From UBA2767 sp965228625 (lineage in GTDB: Bacteria; Pseudomonadota; Alphaproteobacteria; Rhizobiales; Methyloligellaceae): a DNA stretch of 64,000 nt. Under the pieces are notes generated by a model that had not been told where the DNA came from, did no database searches, and saw nothing but the letters and a program-made list of their open reading frames with translations. The DNA lies in the NCBI GenBank assembly GCA_965228625.1, contig OZ245829.1:3596001-3660000 (forward strand), given 5' to 3'. Each line of letters starts with the position of its first letter. Position 1 is the first letter of the stretch. Made by a program: the position numbers and the translations under genes. This document shows positions 9,101 to 17,087 of this stretch, piece by piece.

Positions 9101-9596
9101 CAAGCTGATGGCGTACAAGGATGAATACGAAGTGGCCCGGCTGCTGACGCAGGACGCGTTCCTGCAGAAGCTCGAAAAGCGGTTCGGTCGCGGCGCTGAG
9201 GTGTCATTTCATCTGGCGCCGCCATTGTTTGCCACTATCGACCCGGTTTCCGGCCGGCCCCTGAAGCGCCGGTACGGGCGCTGGATGATGCGGGTGATGC
9301 GCATCCTGGCGCGCGCCAAATCGCTGCGCGGCACCTGGCTTGACCCGTTCCGTTATGGCGAGGACCGCAAGCTCGAACGCCGCCTGCTTGCGGATTACGA
9401 AGACCTCCTCGACCTGTTCGGCGAACGGCTCAACGCCGACAATCATGGGCTGGCCGTCGAGCTCGCCGCACTCCCCGAAGCCATACGCGGCTACGGTCCG
9501 GTGAAGACCGTGGCCGCTGAAGCCGCCGATGCGCGCCGCGCGGAGCTGCTTGCGGCTTTCGAGGCCCCGGTCGACGCCCGCCAGCACGCAGCCTGA
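6114..9596 (+). CDS. Indolepyruvate:ferredoxin oxidoreductase, fused IorA-IorB type
   Basis: This 1160-residue cytoplasmic enzyme oxidatively decarboxylates aryl-pyruvates (from aromatic amino acid transamination) to acyl-CoA, using thiamine diphosphate and Fe-S centres to reduce ferredoxin. The N-terminal half carries the pyrimidine-binding domain. The diphosphate-binding domain follows at about 440-600, with GIGCHYM, GGEGANW and NLGDGTYVH. Cysteines CEGCGDC (about 632-638), a further C at SNC, and CLKGFC (about 675) form Fe-S ligands. The C-terminal part holds the gamma-like domain beginning GVGGTGVVTIG (about 725) and a DUF6537-type tail. Length matches the fused bacterial form. It has its own promoter region and no operon partner. 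Confidence 0.93.
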   Translation: MKHVTLNDRYDLSQSRIFVNGAQAVVRLALMQHARDAQAGLNTAGYISGYRGSPLGNLDQQFVQAEQFLTPQSILFQPGLNEDLAATAIWGTQMAELRGQGKYDGVFGIWYGKGPGVDRSGDVFRHANHAGTSRHGGVLALTGDDHTCESSTSAHQSELKLVDAMMPVMNPAGLQEILDYGLYGWAMSRFAGVWTGIKCVKDNIEQSASIDGSLDRVQIVLPDDFEMPPGGLNIRGNDRVLDKERRLFEYKVPAIRAFTRANGLDQLLLEGGGAPRIGIITAGKSYNDTVEALDLLGIVGPRAASLGVRLYKLAVTWPLEPEGVRHFARGLDLVLVVEEKRGLIETQFKDLLYGDELAPVIIGKTDERGAPLLPAYGALDPVQIARVIGERLLVTSFGDEALRARMEQLDRITDRSASLPGIIERVPYFCAGCPHNTSTVVPEGAHAYAGIGCHYMVQWMDRSTEGFTHMGGEGANWIGEAPFSKEGHVFQNLGDGTYVHSGSLAIRAAVAAGTTITFKILFNDAVAMTGGQSLDGELTVPQLAQQMVAEGVSRVVVVAEDPDKYPKDAAFPSYTEIYHRDELARVQEELQQVEGVSILIYDQTCAAELRRRRRRGKAAEPDERVFINELVCEGCGDCGIQSNCVAIVPVETEFGRKRAIDQTACNKDFSCLKGFCPSFVTVRGGEAEPDEDEDTDALPELPDLSGLPIPDPNSLERPYSMVVTGVGGTGVVTIGALIGMAAHIEEKGVGIIDMSGLAQKGGAVAVHLRIGKSPDTIKAIRASAAGADFVLGCDLVVAASDTVLSVVQEGVTRVIANDHEAMTGDFTRDPDLEIPAGDMRRALTRAAGEDAIRFVNAHAAARALLGDTQSANVFLLGYAWQLGQVPLSLPALEQAIRLNGVAVDQNLAAFSWGRLAAHDEEALERLLHDVTRLPVPAERPLSLGDVIDRRAEFLTGYQNAGYADVYRARVEAVRKLEQERVPGRSALTNAVAHGLFKLMAYKDEYEVARLLTQDAFLQKLEKRFGRGAEVSFHLAPPLFATIDPVSGRPLKRRYGRWMMRVMRILARAKSLRGTWLDPFRYGEDRKLERRLLADYEDLLDLFGERLNADNHGLAVELAALPEAIRGYGPVKTVAAEAADARRAELLAAFEAPVDARQHAA

Positions 9597-9727
9597 CGGG
9601 TCTGCATCCGAAAAGCGATCCTCGTCGTTGAGAAAGTCGGATCAACATCGAACTTGTGAATCGCGCGTGATCAGGGCCCCCGCTATACAGCGATCGCTTG
9701 AATTTCACGCCGTCCCGGGGTCGCTCT

Positions 9728-11137
9728 ATGTCTTATACGCTCGTGGCTGTCACAATACTCGTCGCGCTCGCCAGCCTCGCATTGTCGCCGCGGGTGACCA
9801 CCCTGGGGTCTTTCTATAAGGGGCGCGCTGTTTCCGGCGAGGCACCCGGCATCTTCAGCCTGACGCTGAGCCTCGTCACGACGTGGATCTTCGCCCGTTC
9901 GATCATGAATGCGGCGATCCTTGGCTACTTTTTCGGGATCGCGGGCGCGCTGGCCTACGCCACCTATTATCTCTCGTTTCTCACCGGGGCGTGGGTGATC
10001 GCCTCGCTGCGGTGGCGTCACGGTTTCCACAGTATCCAGGATTTTCTGGCCGACCGGTTCGGCAGGTTCGGTCCGACATCATACAGCTTTGTCACCGGAC
10101 TGCGGCTGCTCTCGGAGGTCTTTGCGAATCTGCTGGTGATCGGGATCATATTCGGTCCCGCCGGGTCGATGGCCTACGCCGTCTCCATCGTTGCCGTCGG
10201 GCTCATCGTGCTCGTCTATGCCTGCCTCGGCGGTCTGCATGCCTCGATCCGAACCGATGTCTTTCAGACGCTGGTCTTTCTGGTCGTTCTTGCCGCACTG
10301 ATGGTGCTGGCGGTCGGCGAGGGCGGAATGAGCTTCGCTGCTTTAGCGGAGTCGAGCCCCGATCCCACCGGGCCCGGCTGGGTCTTGCTCGCCGTGGCTT
10401 TCCTGCAGGTGTGGAGCTACCCGATTCATGATCCGGTGATGATGGATCGCGGATTGATCGCCGACCGCAAGACCACCATGGCCAGCTTCTACCATGCCGC
10501 CTGGCTGTCCATCCTTTGCATCATGGCGTTCGGCGTTCTCGGGACCTATGCGGGCCTGGAGAAGGAAGCCGGCGAAACGCTGATTCCGACATTGACACGG
10601 CTGTTCGGCGAGATGCCGGTGCTGCTGCTGAACGTGGCGCTGATCATCTCCTGCATGTCGACCCTCGATTCGACCCTCGCCAGCGCAGCCAAGTTGTCCG
10701 TGGTCGACATGAAAATCGCCGAACCGACGGTCTCGCGCGGCCGGATCGCAATGGCGCTGTTCCTGCTCGGCGGCTTCGTGATGATGTTCATCGGCTCGAA
10801 AGACCTGTTCAGCGCGGTCGCCGTCTCCGGAACGGCCTCGATGTTCCTGGCGCCGGTCGCCTTCTTCTCCCTGTGGTGGGGACGGCGTGATATCCCGACC
10901 TGGTCATATGTGATGGCGTTCGCCACGGCGATGGTCGGTGCCGCCATCTATTTCCTGGAAGCCGGCAACCACATGATGCTGATGCAGGACCTGACGGGCC
11001 TGGAGCACAAATACTCAAAGCTGCTTGTCATCTCCGCGTCGATCATGGTGCTGGGATGTCTCTATTTCGCTGTGGGAATGCTCCTCCGGAAGCACACGGG
11101 GTGGAGCGCGGGACGGGCCGCGCGCCCCGCCGACTGA
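9728..11137 (+). CDS. Sodium:solute symporter family (SSF) permease
   Basis: This 469-residue integral membrane protein has about 12-13 hydrophobic helices and SSF features, including FHSIQDFLADRFGRFGP after the third helix and SCMSTLDSTLASAAKL in the second half, near the helix that lines the sodium site in SSF members. It should import a small solute with sodium; the substrate is not evident. A TTG 30 bases upstream is in frame, but the ATG at 9728 opens directly into the first membrane helix and is preferred. It lies 131 bases after the indolepyruvate oxidoreductase gene, so read-through is possible, with no terminator seen between. Confidence 0.85.
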   Translation: MSYTLVAVTILVALASLALSPRVTTLGSFYKGRAVSGEAPGIFSLTLSLVTTWIFARSIMNAAILGYFFGIAGALAYATYYLSFLTGAWVIASLRWRHGFHSIQDFLADRFGRFGPTSYSFVTGLRLLSEVFANLLVIGIIFGPAGSMAYAVSIVAVGLIVLVYACLGGLHASIRTDVFQTLVFLVVLAALMVLAVGEGGMSFAALAESSPDPTGPGWVLLAVAFLQVWSYPIHDPVMMDRGLIADRKTTMASFYHAAWLSILCIMAFGVLGTYAGLEKEAGETLIPTLTRLFGEMPVLLLNVALIISCMSTLDSTLASAAKLSVVDMKIAEPTVSRGRIAMALFLLGGFVMMFIGSKDLFSAVAVSGTASMFLAPVAFFSLWWGRRDIPTWSYVMAFATAMVGAAIYFLEAGNHMMLMQDLTGLEHKYSKLLVISASIMVLGCLYFAVGMLLRKHTGWSAGRAARPAD

Positions 11138-11173
11138 TCGGACATTGCAAGCATGGATCGGGCTATTTATCAG

Positions 11174-11200
11174 AATTATTAGAATTCAATTCTAATAATT
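11174..11200. promoter_or_regulatory. Perfect 27-bp palindrome, candidate Fur-family operator
   Basis: Arms AATTATTAGAATT (11174-11186) and AATTCTAATAATT (11188-11200) match perfectly around a single central C. The core TAGAATT-C-AATTCTA has the 7-1-7 layout of Fur-superfamily boxes (PerR or Irr type). It lies about 175 bases upstream of the peroxiredoxin start, in otherwise AT-rich sequence. A PerR- or Irr-like regulator is the best guess; no such gene is in the window. Confidence 0.5.
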
Positions 11201-11375
11201 GTTGCAATTACCCTGTTTTCATAAAAAATATTTTTCCCTATAGTCCGGGTGCGACACCTGTGAGCGTGTCACACAGCTTTGATGGCTGACGGATTTGATG
11301 ATTGGGTGATATAGACGCGGCAGCGGCGCGGGACCCCACCGCCCGACGCGACAATGTACTGAGGAGGAATTCGCA

Positions 11376-12038
11376 ATGTCCGTACAGATAGGTAGTATTG
11401 CCCCGGATTTCGAAGCGGAGACGACGGAAGGACCGATCAAGTTCCACGACTGGATCGGCGATTCCTGGTGCGTTCTCTTTTCCCACCCGAAGGATTTCAC
11501 GCCGGTTTGCACGACCGAATTGGGTTACATGGCCAAGATCAAACCAGAATTCGACGCCCGCAACTGCAAGATCATCGGCCTGAGCGTGGACCCGGTCGAC
11601 TCCCATGCGGAATGGTCCAAGGACATCGAAGAAACGCAAGGCGTGGCGCCGAACTATCCGATGATCGGCGATCCCGAGCTCAAGGTCGCCAAGCTATTCG
11701 GCATGCTTCCCGCCGGCGCCGGCGAGACATCGGAGGGCCGCACGCCGGTGGACAACCAGACGGTGCGAAACGTCTACGTCATTGCCCCGGACAAATCGGT
11801 CAAACTGATGATCTCATACCCGATGAGCACGGGCCGGAACTTCGACGAGATTCTGCGGGTGCTGGATTCCATCCAACTTACCGCAAAACACCAGGTTGCA
11901 ACGCCGGTCAACTGGAACGACGGCGACGACGTCATCATCGTTCCCGCGGTGTCGGACGAAGACGCGAAGGCGAAATTCCCGGGCGGCTGGGAAGCCCCGA
12001 AGCCTTACCTTCGCATTGTCCCGCAGCCGGAAGGATAA
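11376..12038 (+). CDS. 1-Cys peroxiredoxin (Prx6 subfamily)
   Basis: This 220-residue cytoplasmic peroxidase reduces hydrogen peroxide and organic peroxides. The peroxidatic cysteine is in the motif FTPVCTTE (about residues 43-50) and the catalytic arginine block follows later in NQTVRNVYVI. There is no resolving cysteine in the C-terminal half, and the long C-terminal region with VNWNDGDDVIIVP marks the Prx6 type. The ATG follows a near-perfect GAGGAGGAA ribosome binding site. A 27-bp palindrome lies upstream and an intrinsic terminator follows the stop, so it is a single-gene unit likely under redox or iron-linked control. Confidence 0.94.
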   Translation: MSVQIGSIAPDFEAETTEGPIKFHDWIGDSWCVLFSHPKDFTPVCTTELGYMAKIKPEFDARNCKIIGLSVDPVDSHAEWSKDIEETQGVAPNYPMIGDPELKVAKLFGMLPAGAGETSEGRTPVDNQTVRNVYVIAPDKSVKLMISYPMSTGRNFDEILRVLDSIQLTAKHQVATPVNWNDGDDVIIVPAVSDEDAKAKFPGGWEAPKPYLRIVPQPEG

Positions 12039-12075
12039 ACGTCGCCTGTCGGCGGCGAACTGACTGATTGCTATG

Positions 12076-12112
12076 GTCCCGCGTGAGACGATCATCCGCG
12101 CGGGACTTCTTT
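12076..12112 (+). terminator. Intrinsic terminator after the peroxiredoxin gene
   Basis: The 8-bp arms GTCCCGCG (12076-12083) and CGCGGGAC (12099-12106) are perfect and are followed by TTCTTT. The element sits between the peroxiredoxin stop and the cysH start. Confidence 0.8.
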
Positions 12113-12133
12113 GACAAGGGGGACGCCGCCGGC

Positions 12134-12895
12134 ATGCGCGACATCGAGCCCACTTCAGACCCGGAACGTGACCCCGGCGGCGCCGACCGGCTCGCCGTAC
12201 ACTTCGGACATCTCGGCGGGCGTGACCTGATCGAGCCGCTTGTTACCCGTATCTTTCCGGGGCGGATCGCCCTTGTTTCGTCATTCGGCGCGGAGTCCGT
12301 GGTGCTGCTTCACATGCTGGCGGCGATCGACAGGACGACGCCCGTCATCTTTCTCAATACGGGCAAGCTGTTCGGGGAGACACTCGCATATCGCGAGATG
12401 CTGGCCGAACGGTTCGGCCTGACGGATGTGCGCGATGTCCGCCCGGATCCCGTAGACGCCGCGCGCAGCGATCCCGACGGCAACCTGTGGAACCGCGACC
12501 CCGCCGCCTGCTGCTGGTTCCGCAAGGTACTGCCGCTGCAACGCGCCCTGACCGGGTTTTCCGCCTGGATCACGGGACGCAAGCGCTTTCAGACACCGGG
12601 CAGGGGAATTCTTGAACCGGTCGAGATCGAGTTTGAGCGTTTCAGGATCAACCCTCTCGCCCGATGGACGCCGGATGATGTTTCGGCCTACATCGCGGAG
12701 CACGAATTGCCGCTGCATCCGCTGGTCGCCCAGGGCTATCCATCGATCGGCTGTGCGCCCTGCACGTCACCGGTGGAGGCAACCGAGGACGTCAGGGCCG
12801 GACGCTGGCGAGATCGGGAAAAAACCGAGTGCGGCATTCACTTTTCCGACGGGAAGGCGATGCCCCGGGACGGCGCACCGGTGTCTGACGAATAG
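12134..12895 (+). CDS. cysH: Assimilatory (phospho)adenylyl-sulfate reductase
   Basis: This 253-residue cytoplasmic enzyme reduces activated sulfate (APS or PAPS) to sulfite for cysteine synthesis, using thioredoxin or glutaredoxin. It has the PP-loop-like SSFGAES motif near 53, the cysteine pair in CCWFRK, the CAPC pair, and the catalytic C-terminal ECGIH. The CC plus CxxC set predicts a [4Fe-4S] cluster, which usually goes with APS use. The ATG at 12134 has AAGGGGG upstream and is chosen over an in-frame TTG at 12068 that lies ahead of the terminator. It stands alone, away from other assimilation genes, and is unrelated to the dissimilatory cluster downstream. Confidence 0.9.
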   Translation: MRDIEPTSDPERDPGGADRLAVHFGHLGGRDLIEPLVTRIFPGRIALVSSFGAESVVLLHMLAAIDRTTPVIFLNTGKLFGETLAYREMLAERFGLTDVRDVRPDPVDAARSDPDGNLWNRDPAACCWFRKVLPLQRALTGFSAWITGRKRFQTPGRGILEPVEIEFERFRINPLARWTPDDVSAYIAEHELPLHPLVAQGYPSIGCAPCTSPVEATEDVRAGRWRDREKTECGIHFSDGKAMPRDGAPVSDE

Positions 12896-12914
12896 GCTCT
12901 GAATTGCGCAGGCG

Positions 12915-13976
12915 TTACCTGGATTGCCGGAACTGCTTCGGTGTCATGCCGAACCAGCGCTTCACGGCGCGTGTAAACACGCTCTGATCCGAGAAACCGA
13001 GCAGGAAGGTGATTTCGGCGAATGGAAAATCGGTTTCCGTCAGATAGTGTTTCGCCAGCACCTTGCGTGTGTCGTCGACCAGGCATTGGAAACAGGTGCC
13101 GTGCTTTTTCAGAAGCCGCCGCAACTGGTGCTGCGTCATCTTCATGTGTTCCGAGGCACGCGCCAAGGTGCTGCCGTTGCGCTCGAGCTGACCACTGATG
13201 AACCTGGCGAGCTGGTCGACGGGATCATTCTCTGCCCGATTGCCGGAATGCGAGACAGGCAGGCTGTTGCGCGCGACGATATAGAGGTCGGGGTCGGCGT
13301 TCGGCATGGGCATCGCCAGCACGTCCGCATCAACGCGGACCATGTTCTCCGCCTGACCGAAATGGATATTCCGTCCGAACAATCGGAAATGATCGGACAG
13401 GTTCTCCGGTTCCCCCGATACGAGGTCGACCCTGAGGGGCCGCCAATCCGGTCCCGTTGCCATCTGGATATGTTTGAGCGTCCGCGTCGCCATGAAATCG
13501 ATCACATGCGGGGAACAGACTGATGCGGGCTCGATGTTCCAGCGCAGCTCCGTGAACGCGCCGCGGTCCGACAGTTGTGTCGGTATGCCCACCACGCGAC
13601 TGCGATAGTCCCGCACTGTCTCAAGCGCCTCCTGCAGGTCCTTCGAATTGCTGATTGCATAGTGGCCGGCTATCCGCACGGGCGGGATATAGAATTCGCC
13701 GAAATGCAGCCCGAATAGGGGATCGTTCAGGCGCCGGGATGAAGTTTCAAAAGCGGCCGCCAATTCTTCAATAGAGAATCGTATGTTCCGTTCTCGGAGC
13801 GTCTCAGGGTGCAACCCTGCGGCTTTCAGCACCGCTTGGCCGTCCTCGCCGCGTGTTTTGAGATAATTTCTCAACGCGACGGCAACACCGCTGAAAAAGG
13901 TCACGCTCGATTCTTGCGGCCGCGTTCTGGCGTGCGTCTCGCTGCGGGTTCTGATTTCTTCGATCGTGGCATGCAT
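12915..13976 (-). CDS. AraC-family transcriptional regulator
   Basis: This 353-residue regulator has an N-terminal arabinose-binding-like domain (about residues 30-220, family of OruR/ArgR-type AraC proteins) and a C-terminal AraC helix-turn-helix pair (about 250-350). The latter includes a recognisable second helix block, FPFAEITFLLGFSDQSVFTR, and ends WFGMTPKQFRQ. It is convergent with cysH. An inverted repeat upstream (14097-14120) could be its own operator. The target genes are not evident from context. Confidence 0.88.
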   Translation of the reverse strand: MHATIEEIRTRSETHARTRPQESSVTFFSGVAVALRNYLKTRGEDGQAVLKAAGLHPETLRERNIRFSIEELAAAFETSSRRLNDPLFGLHFGEFYIPPVRIAGHYAISNSKDLQEALETVRDYRSRVVGIPTQLSDRGAFTELRWNIEPASVCSPHVIDFMATRTLKHIQMATGPDWRPLRVDLVSGEPENLSDHFRLFGRNIHFGQAENMVRVDADVLAMPMPNADPDLYIVARNSLPVSHSGNRAENDPVDQLARFISGQLERNGSTLARASEHMKMTQHQLRRLLKKHGTCFQCLVDDTRKVLAKHYLTETDFPFAEITFLLGFSDQSVFTRAVKRWFGMTPKQFRQSR

Positions 13977-14096
13977 CGAGTTTCAGATCCTCCATTGACG
14001 GAGCTCAATTCAGCCTTCAGCAGACATCCGCATCGCGTTCCGTTCCGCTGCCCGTCGGACGCCCGCGCAAATCGCAGAGCTCAACTCATGGTCAAT

Positions 14097-14120
14097 TTTC
14101 TTGCATCACCGGTCAAGAAA
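14097..14120. promoter_or_regulatory. Inverted repeat upstream of the AraC regulator
   Basis: TTTCTTG (14097-14103) and CAAGAAA (14114-14120) are perfect 7-bp arms separated by 10 bases. It lies about 120 bases upstream of the regulator start and 80 bases upstream of a small hypothetical gene, so it could serve either direction. Confidence 0.3.
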
Positions 14121-14199
14121 CCAGTGAAGCTTGTTGCTAGAAAGAATCGAGTTTGCAATCAACGGGAGCCCCCTTGAACCGGGGTTCGACTATAGGCTA

Positions 14200-14445
14200 A
14201 TGCCCGAAAACCGCCGGAAAACTTTCGATTGTCTCCATATGGGGGATGAATTGACGGATCGCAAGAATGAGATGGCGATTTCCATTTTTGGCGAACTCGG
14301 TGATTTGCTCGTTGCGTCTGACAAGCACGGATACCGCGTCTTGTCCTATCTGTTGCGCATGGCCCAACTCGAGGCGCACACCATCGCAAGCGAGCATCCC
14401 GACGTGGTCAACCTCCATCCCGCGAACTCTGAAAGTCATCATTAG
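14200..14445 (+). CDS. Small hypothetical protein
   Basis: This is a predicted 81-residue soluble protein, acidic at the N-terminus, with a helical centre (MAISIFGELGDLLVASDK) and an Ala/Glu/His-rich tail. I do not recognise a family. The ATG at 14200 has only a weak AGG upstream; further in-frame starts at 14131 and 14239 are possible. It is flanked by the divergent AraC gene and the convergent tam gene and has no partner. Its helical, gap-free reading and position between gene ends favour it as real, but support is modest. Confidence 0.45.
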   Translation: MPENRRKTFDCLHMGDELTDRKNEMAISIFGELGDLLVASDKHGYRVLSYLLRMAQLEAHTIASEHPDVVNLHPANSESHH

Positions 14446-14458
14446 AGCCTTTTCGATC
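14443..14458 (+). repeat. Dispersed TAGAGCC motif, copy 1
   Basis: TAGAGCCTTTTCGATC overlaps the stop codon of the small hypothetical gene. The identical 16-mer recurs at 29735-29750, and a variant starts the inverted repeat after hemH at 16536. This looks like a short intergenic repeat family placed at gene ends. Confidence 0.4.
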
Positions 14459-14555
14459 CGACGAACAATGGAGGCCGCGCGGCAACAACAATTTTTGCAC
14501 TTGTGTTGTGCCGCATGAACGGGGCGGGGGGCGGCGAAGCCGCCGCCGCTCCAGT

Positions 14556-15320
14556 CTATTTTCGGGCGAGAATGAAGAGCCTGCGGAACGGGAACAGGGT
14601 CTTCCCGTCGCTTTGTTTGGCGTAGGCGGATAACACGCGCGCCCTGTAATCCTCCTCGAATGCCGTTCGATGCGGCTCATCGAGTGCGTCGAGGAAGCGT
14701 TTGAGCTGCGATCCCTTGACGAACTCCGCGACGGGGTTTTCGCCGTCGAGGACCTGGCAGTACTCGGTCTCCCAGATGTCGAGGCCGCTGGAGACCGGCG
14801 CGAGCGTCTCGTAATACACCTCGGGCGCGTGAGTCGGATTCGGGCGCAGCAGCGGTTCAAGCTCGGCTCGCCACGGCCCTTGCCGTACTGCTTCGTCGAC
14901 ATGCGTGTGCGACGGCGCCTCCCAGTTGCGTGGCATTTGCGCGGCGAGGTAACCGCCCGGTGCGACATGCGTCATCAGTCCGGGAAACAGTCCGCGATGA
15001 TCATCAAGCCAGTGAAGGGCGGCGTTGGAGTAAATGAGATCAACCGGGGCTTCGGGCCGCCAGTCGTTCATGTCGGCTTCAACCCAATCGATGTCCGGCG
15101 CATCGCCACGGGCGCGCTCGAGCATCTCGGGAGAGCCGTCAACGCCGGTAATGTGCGCATCCGGCCATCGGCTCTTGAGGAACCTGGTCACGTTGCCGGC
15201 GCCGCAACCGAGATCGACGATCGTCTCCGGGTTCTCCATCGGGATGCGCGCAAGCAGGTCCAGCGCCGGCTGGAGCCTCTCGTTGCCGAAGGCGAGATAC
15301 TGGTTCGGGTCCCATGCCAT
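14556..15320 (-). CDS. tam: Trans-aconitate 2-methyltransferase
   Basis: This 254-residue SAM-dependent methyltransferase methylates trans-aconitate, a by-product of the citrate cycle enzyme aconitase, to limit its inhibitory effect. It starts MAWDPNQYLAF, characteristic of Tam. The SAM motif I is VDLGCGAGN (about residues 35-43), followed by GVDGSPEML and a motif II region YSNAALHWLDD. Length and the C-terminal block match Tam. It is divergent from hemH with about 155 bases between starts and has no co-directional partner. Confidence 0.92.
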   Translation of the reverse strand: MAWDPNQYLAFGNERLQPALDLLARIPMENPETIVDLGCGAGNVTRFLKSRWPDAHITGVDGSPEMLERARGDAPDIDWVEADMNDWRPEAPVDLIYSNAALHWLDDHRGLFPGLMTHVAPGGYLAAQMPRNWEAPSHTHVDEAVRQGPWRAELEPLLRPNPTHAPEVYYETLAPVSSGLDIWETEYCQVLDGENPVAEFVKGSQLKRFLDALDEPHRTAFEEDYRARVLSAYAKQSDGKTLFPFRRLFILARK

Positions 15321-15476
15321 CGGCGCCTTTTACCCTTCCGCGCGCGAAGCGACAATAAACATCTGTGCCGCAGGTCAGGTGCGTGCGGATTCGATGTCCT
15401 CCCCTTGGGTTGCGACAGGGGATGGACTATCAAGGGCATCGATTTCGACATGAGAGACCTGCAAAGGCTGCGCCAG

Positions 15477-16538
15477 ATGACCAAGCCCCGTCGCACGCAA
15501 GAGTTCCGTCCCGACGCCCGTTTTGCGCCGGAGGGCCATCCGCAACCCGTGTTCGGCAAAATCGGGGTGCTGCTCATCAATCTGGGCACGCCGGACGACA
15601 CCGATTACTGGTCGATGCGCGCCTATCTGAAGGAATTCCTGTCGGACCGGCGGGTGATCGAGGAAAATCCGGTTTTGTGGTGGTTCATCCTCAATGGTCC
15701 GATTCTCCTGAAGCGGCCCTTCTCCTCCGGCGAGGCGTACAAGTCGATCTGGAACGAGGAGTTGAACGAGTCGCCGCTCAGGACCATCACCCGCTCGCAG
15801 GCGGATAAGCTGACGGACATTCTCAAGGATGATGACCGCGTCGTCGTCGACTGGGGCATGCGGTACGGCAATCCGTCTACGAAGAGCCGCATCGAGGCGC
15901 TTAAGGAGAAGGGCTGCGACCGCATTTTGCTGTTTGCGCTCTATCCTCAATATGCCGCGGCGACGACCGCCACGGCCTATGACAAGGCGTTTGACGCACT
16001 GAAGGAAATGCGCTGGCAGCCGGCGATCCGGACCGTCCCCGCCTATTACGACGATCCGGTTTACATCGACGCGCTGGCGGGGTCCCTGAAGCGCGAACTG
16101 GCAAAGCTGGAATGGAAGCCGGACGTCATTCTCGCGTCCTACCATGGCCTGCCCGTCGAATATTTCGAGAAGGGCGACCCCTATCATTGCCACTGCGCGA
16201 AAACCACGCGGCTGCTGCGCGAGAAGCTGAAATGGGACACCGAATATCTGCGGACGACGTTTCAGTCACGCTTCGGCAAGGCGGAGTGGTTGCAGCCCTA
16301 TACGGACAAGACCGTCGAGGCGCTGGCGCGGGGCGGCGTGAAGAACCTGGCGATCGTGACGCCCGGTTTCGCCGCGGACTGCGTCGAAACGCTGGAGGAA
16401 ATCGCCGAAGAGAATGGCGACATCTTCAAGGAGAACGGGGGCGCGAACTTCGCTGCCATACCGTGCCTCAACGATTCCGATGAAGGCATGGCGGTCATCC
16501 GCACGATCGTCGGCCGGGAATTGATGGGTTGGATATAG
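15477..16538 (+). CDS. hemH: Ferrochelatase
   Basis: This 353-residue enzyme inserts ferrous iron into protoporphyrin IX, the last step of protoheme synthesis, at the inner face of the membrane. Hallmarks are VLLINLGTPD near the start, the catalytic-histidine region SYHGLP, and GFAADCVETLEEI near the C-terminus. A CHCAKT segment after the His motif is seen in many proteobacterial ferrochelatases. The ATG at 15477 has AAAGG nine bases upstream; an ATG at 15450 would add nine residues. Much longer in-frame extensions run through tam and are rejected. Heme demand from the c-type cytochromes and DsrM/J downstream fits, but no link is seen. Confidence 0.93.
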   Translation: MTKPRRTQEFRPDARFAPEGHPQPVFGKIGVLLINLGTPDDTDYWSMRAYLKEFLSDRRVIEENPVLWWFILNGPILLKRPFSSGEAYKSIWNEELNESPLRTITRSQADKLTDILKDDDRVVVDWGMRYGNPSTKSRIEALKEKGCDRILLFALYPQYAAATTATAYDKAFDALKEMRWQPAIRTVPAYYDDPVYIDALAGSLKRELAKLEWKPDVILASYHGLPVEYFEKGDPYHCHCAKTTRLLREKLKWDTEYLRTTFQSRFGKAEWLQPYTDKTVEALARGGVKNLAIVTPGFAADCVETLEEIAEENGDIFKENGGANFAAIPCLNDSDEGMAVIRTIVGRELMGWI

Positions 16539-16567
16539 AGCCTCTCCGATTTGGTCGAAGAGGCTCT
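16537..16567. terminator. Inverted repeat between hemH and the small exported protein gene
   Basis: AGAGCCTCT (16537-16545) and AGAGGCTCT (16559-16567) are perfect 9-bp arms overlapping the hemH stop. No long T run follows, so it may be a bidirectional terminator without a U tract or an intergenic repeat. It begins with the same TAGAGCC string found at two other gene ends. Confidence 0.5.
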
Positions 16568-16652
16568 GGTCCTCAGACTCAAGACGGGCGGCCCGAGTAT
16601 CAGGTCGCCCGCCGGTTTCCCTCATGTAAGAGCAATCAGGAGAATGTGTGCG

Positions 16653-16835
16653 TTAGCCTTGCTTCTTCACGCATTTCTTCTGATTTTCGTCCCACATTTC
16701 GCCTTCCTTGCACTTGGTCTGCTGACCGACCACGGCGGTGCCTTTCAGAGCGATGCCGTCCAGTGTGGCGGCACTGACGGGGCTCGTGAAACCCAGGACA
16801 AGACCGAGAATCGGCAGTGCGAGTGCATACTTCAT
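16653..16835 (-). CDS. Small exported protein with a cysteine pair
   Basis: This 60-residue precursor has a clear signal peptide (about residues 1-22, ending VSAA) and a mature part of about 38 residues holding KCKEG and KKCVKK. The two cysteines are likely disulfide-bonded in the periplasm. The start is fixed by AAAGGAGG seven bases upstream; an in-frame extension to 16889 lacks a signal. I do not recognise a function. It is convergent with hemH and stands alone. Confidence 0.7.
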   Translation of the reverse strand: MKYALALPILGLVLGFTSPVSAATLDGIALKGTAVVGQQTKCKEGEMWDENQKKCVKKQG

Positions 16836-17087
16836 TTGGCGCCTCCTTTGGCGTTCGGGCATGCCAGTACGTTCGCGCACTGGCTGCACGGTTTGCTTTG
16901 GTATTGGTGAGGTAGTCTCGCCGAGCGGCCTCAGTCGGACCGCCGGGCGACATGGAACCGGCGCGAGCAGCGTTCCCGGGTAGTGCCCCTCCTCCGGCTC
17001 ACACTATCCTTGTACACGCCCAATTTGTCTGGGTGCTGACCGAAATTGGGAAATTTGGAGACGTCATGCGCACATATGTGGCAGACG

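Noticed and set aside
12134..12895. cysH as part of the dissimilatory sulfur island
   Set aside because: It has the assimilatory C-terminal ECGIH motif and lies about 23 kb away among unrelated genes.
14670..15449. Long in-frame N-terminal extension of ferrochelatase
   Set aside because: It runs antisense through tam, and the added residues match no ferrochelatase. The real N-terminus lies at 15477 or 15450.
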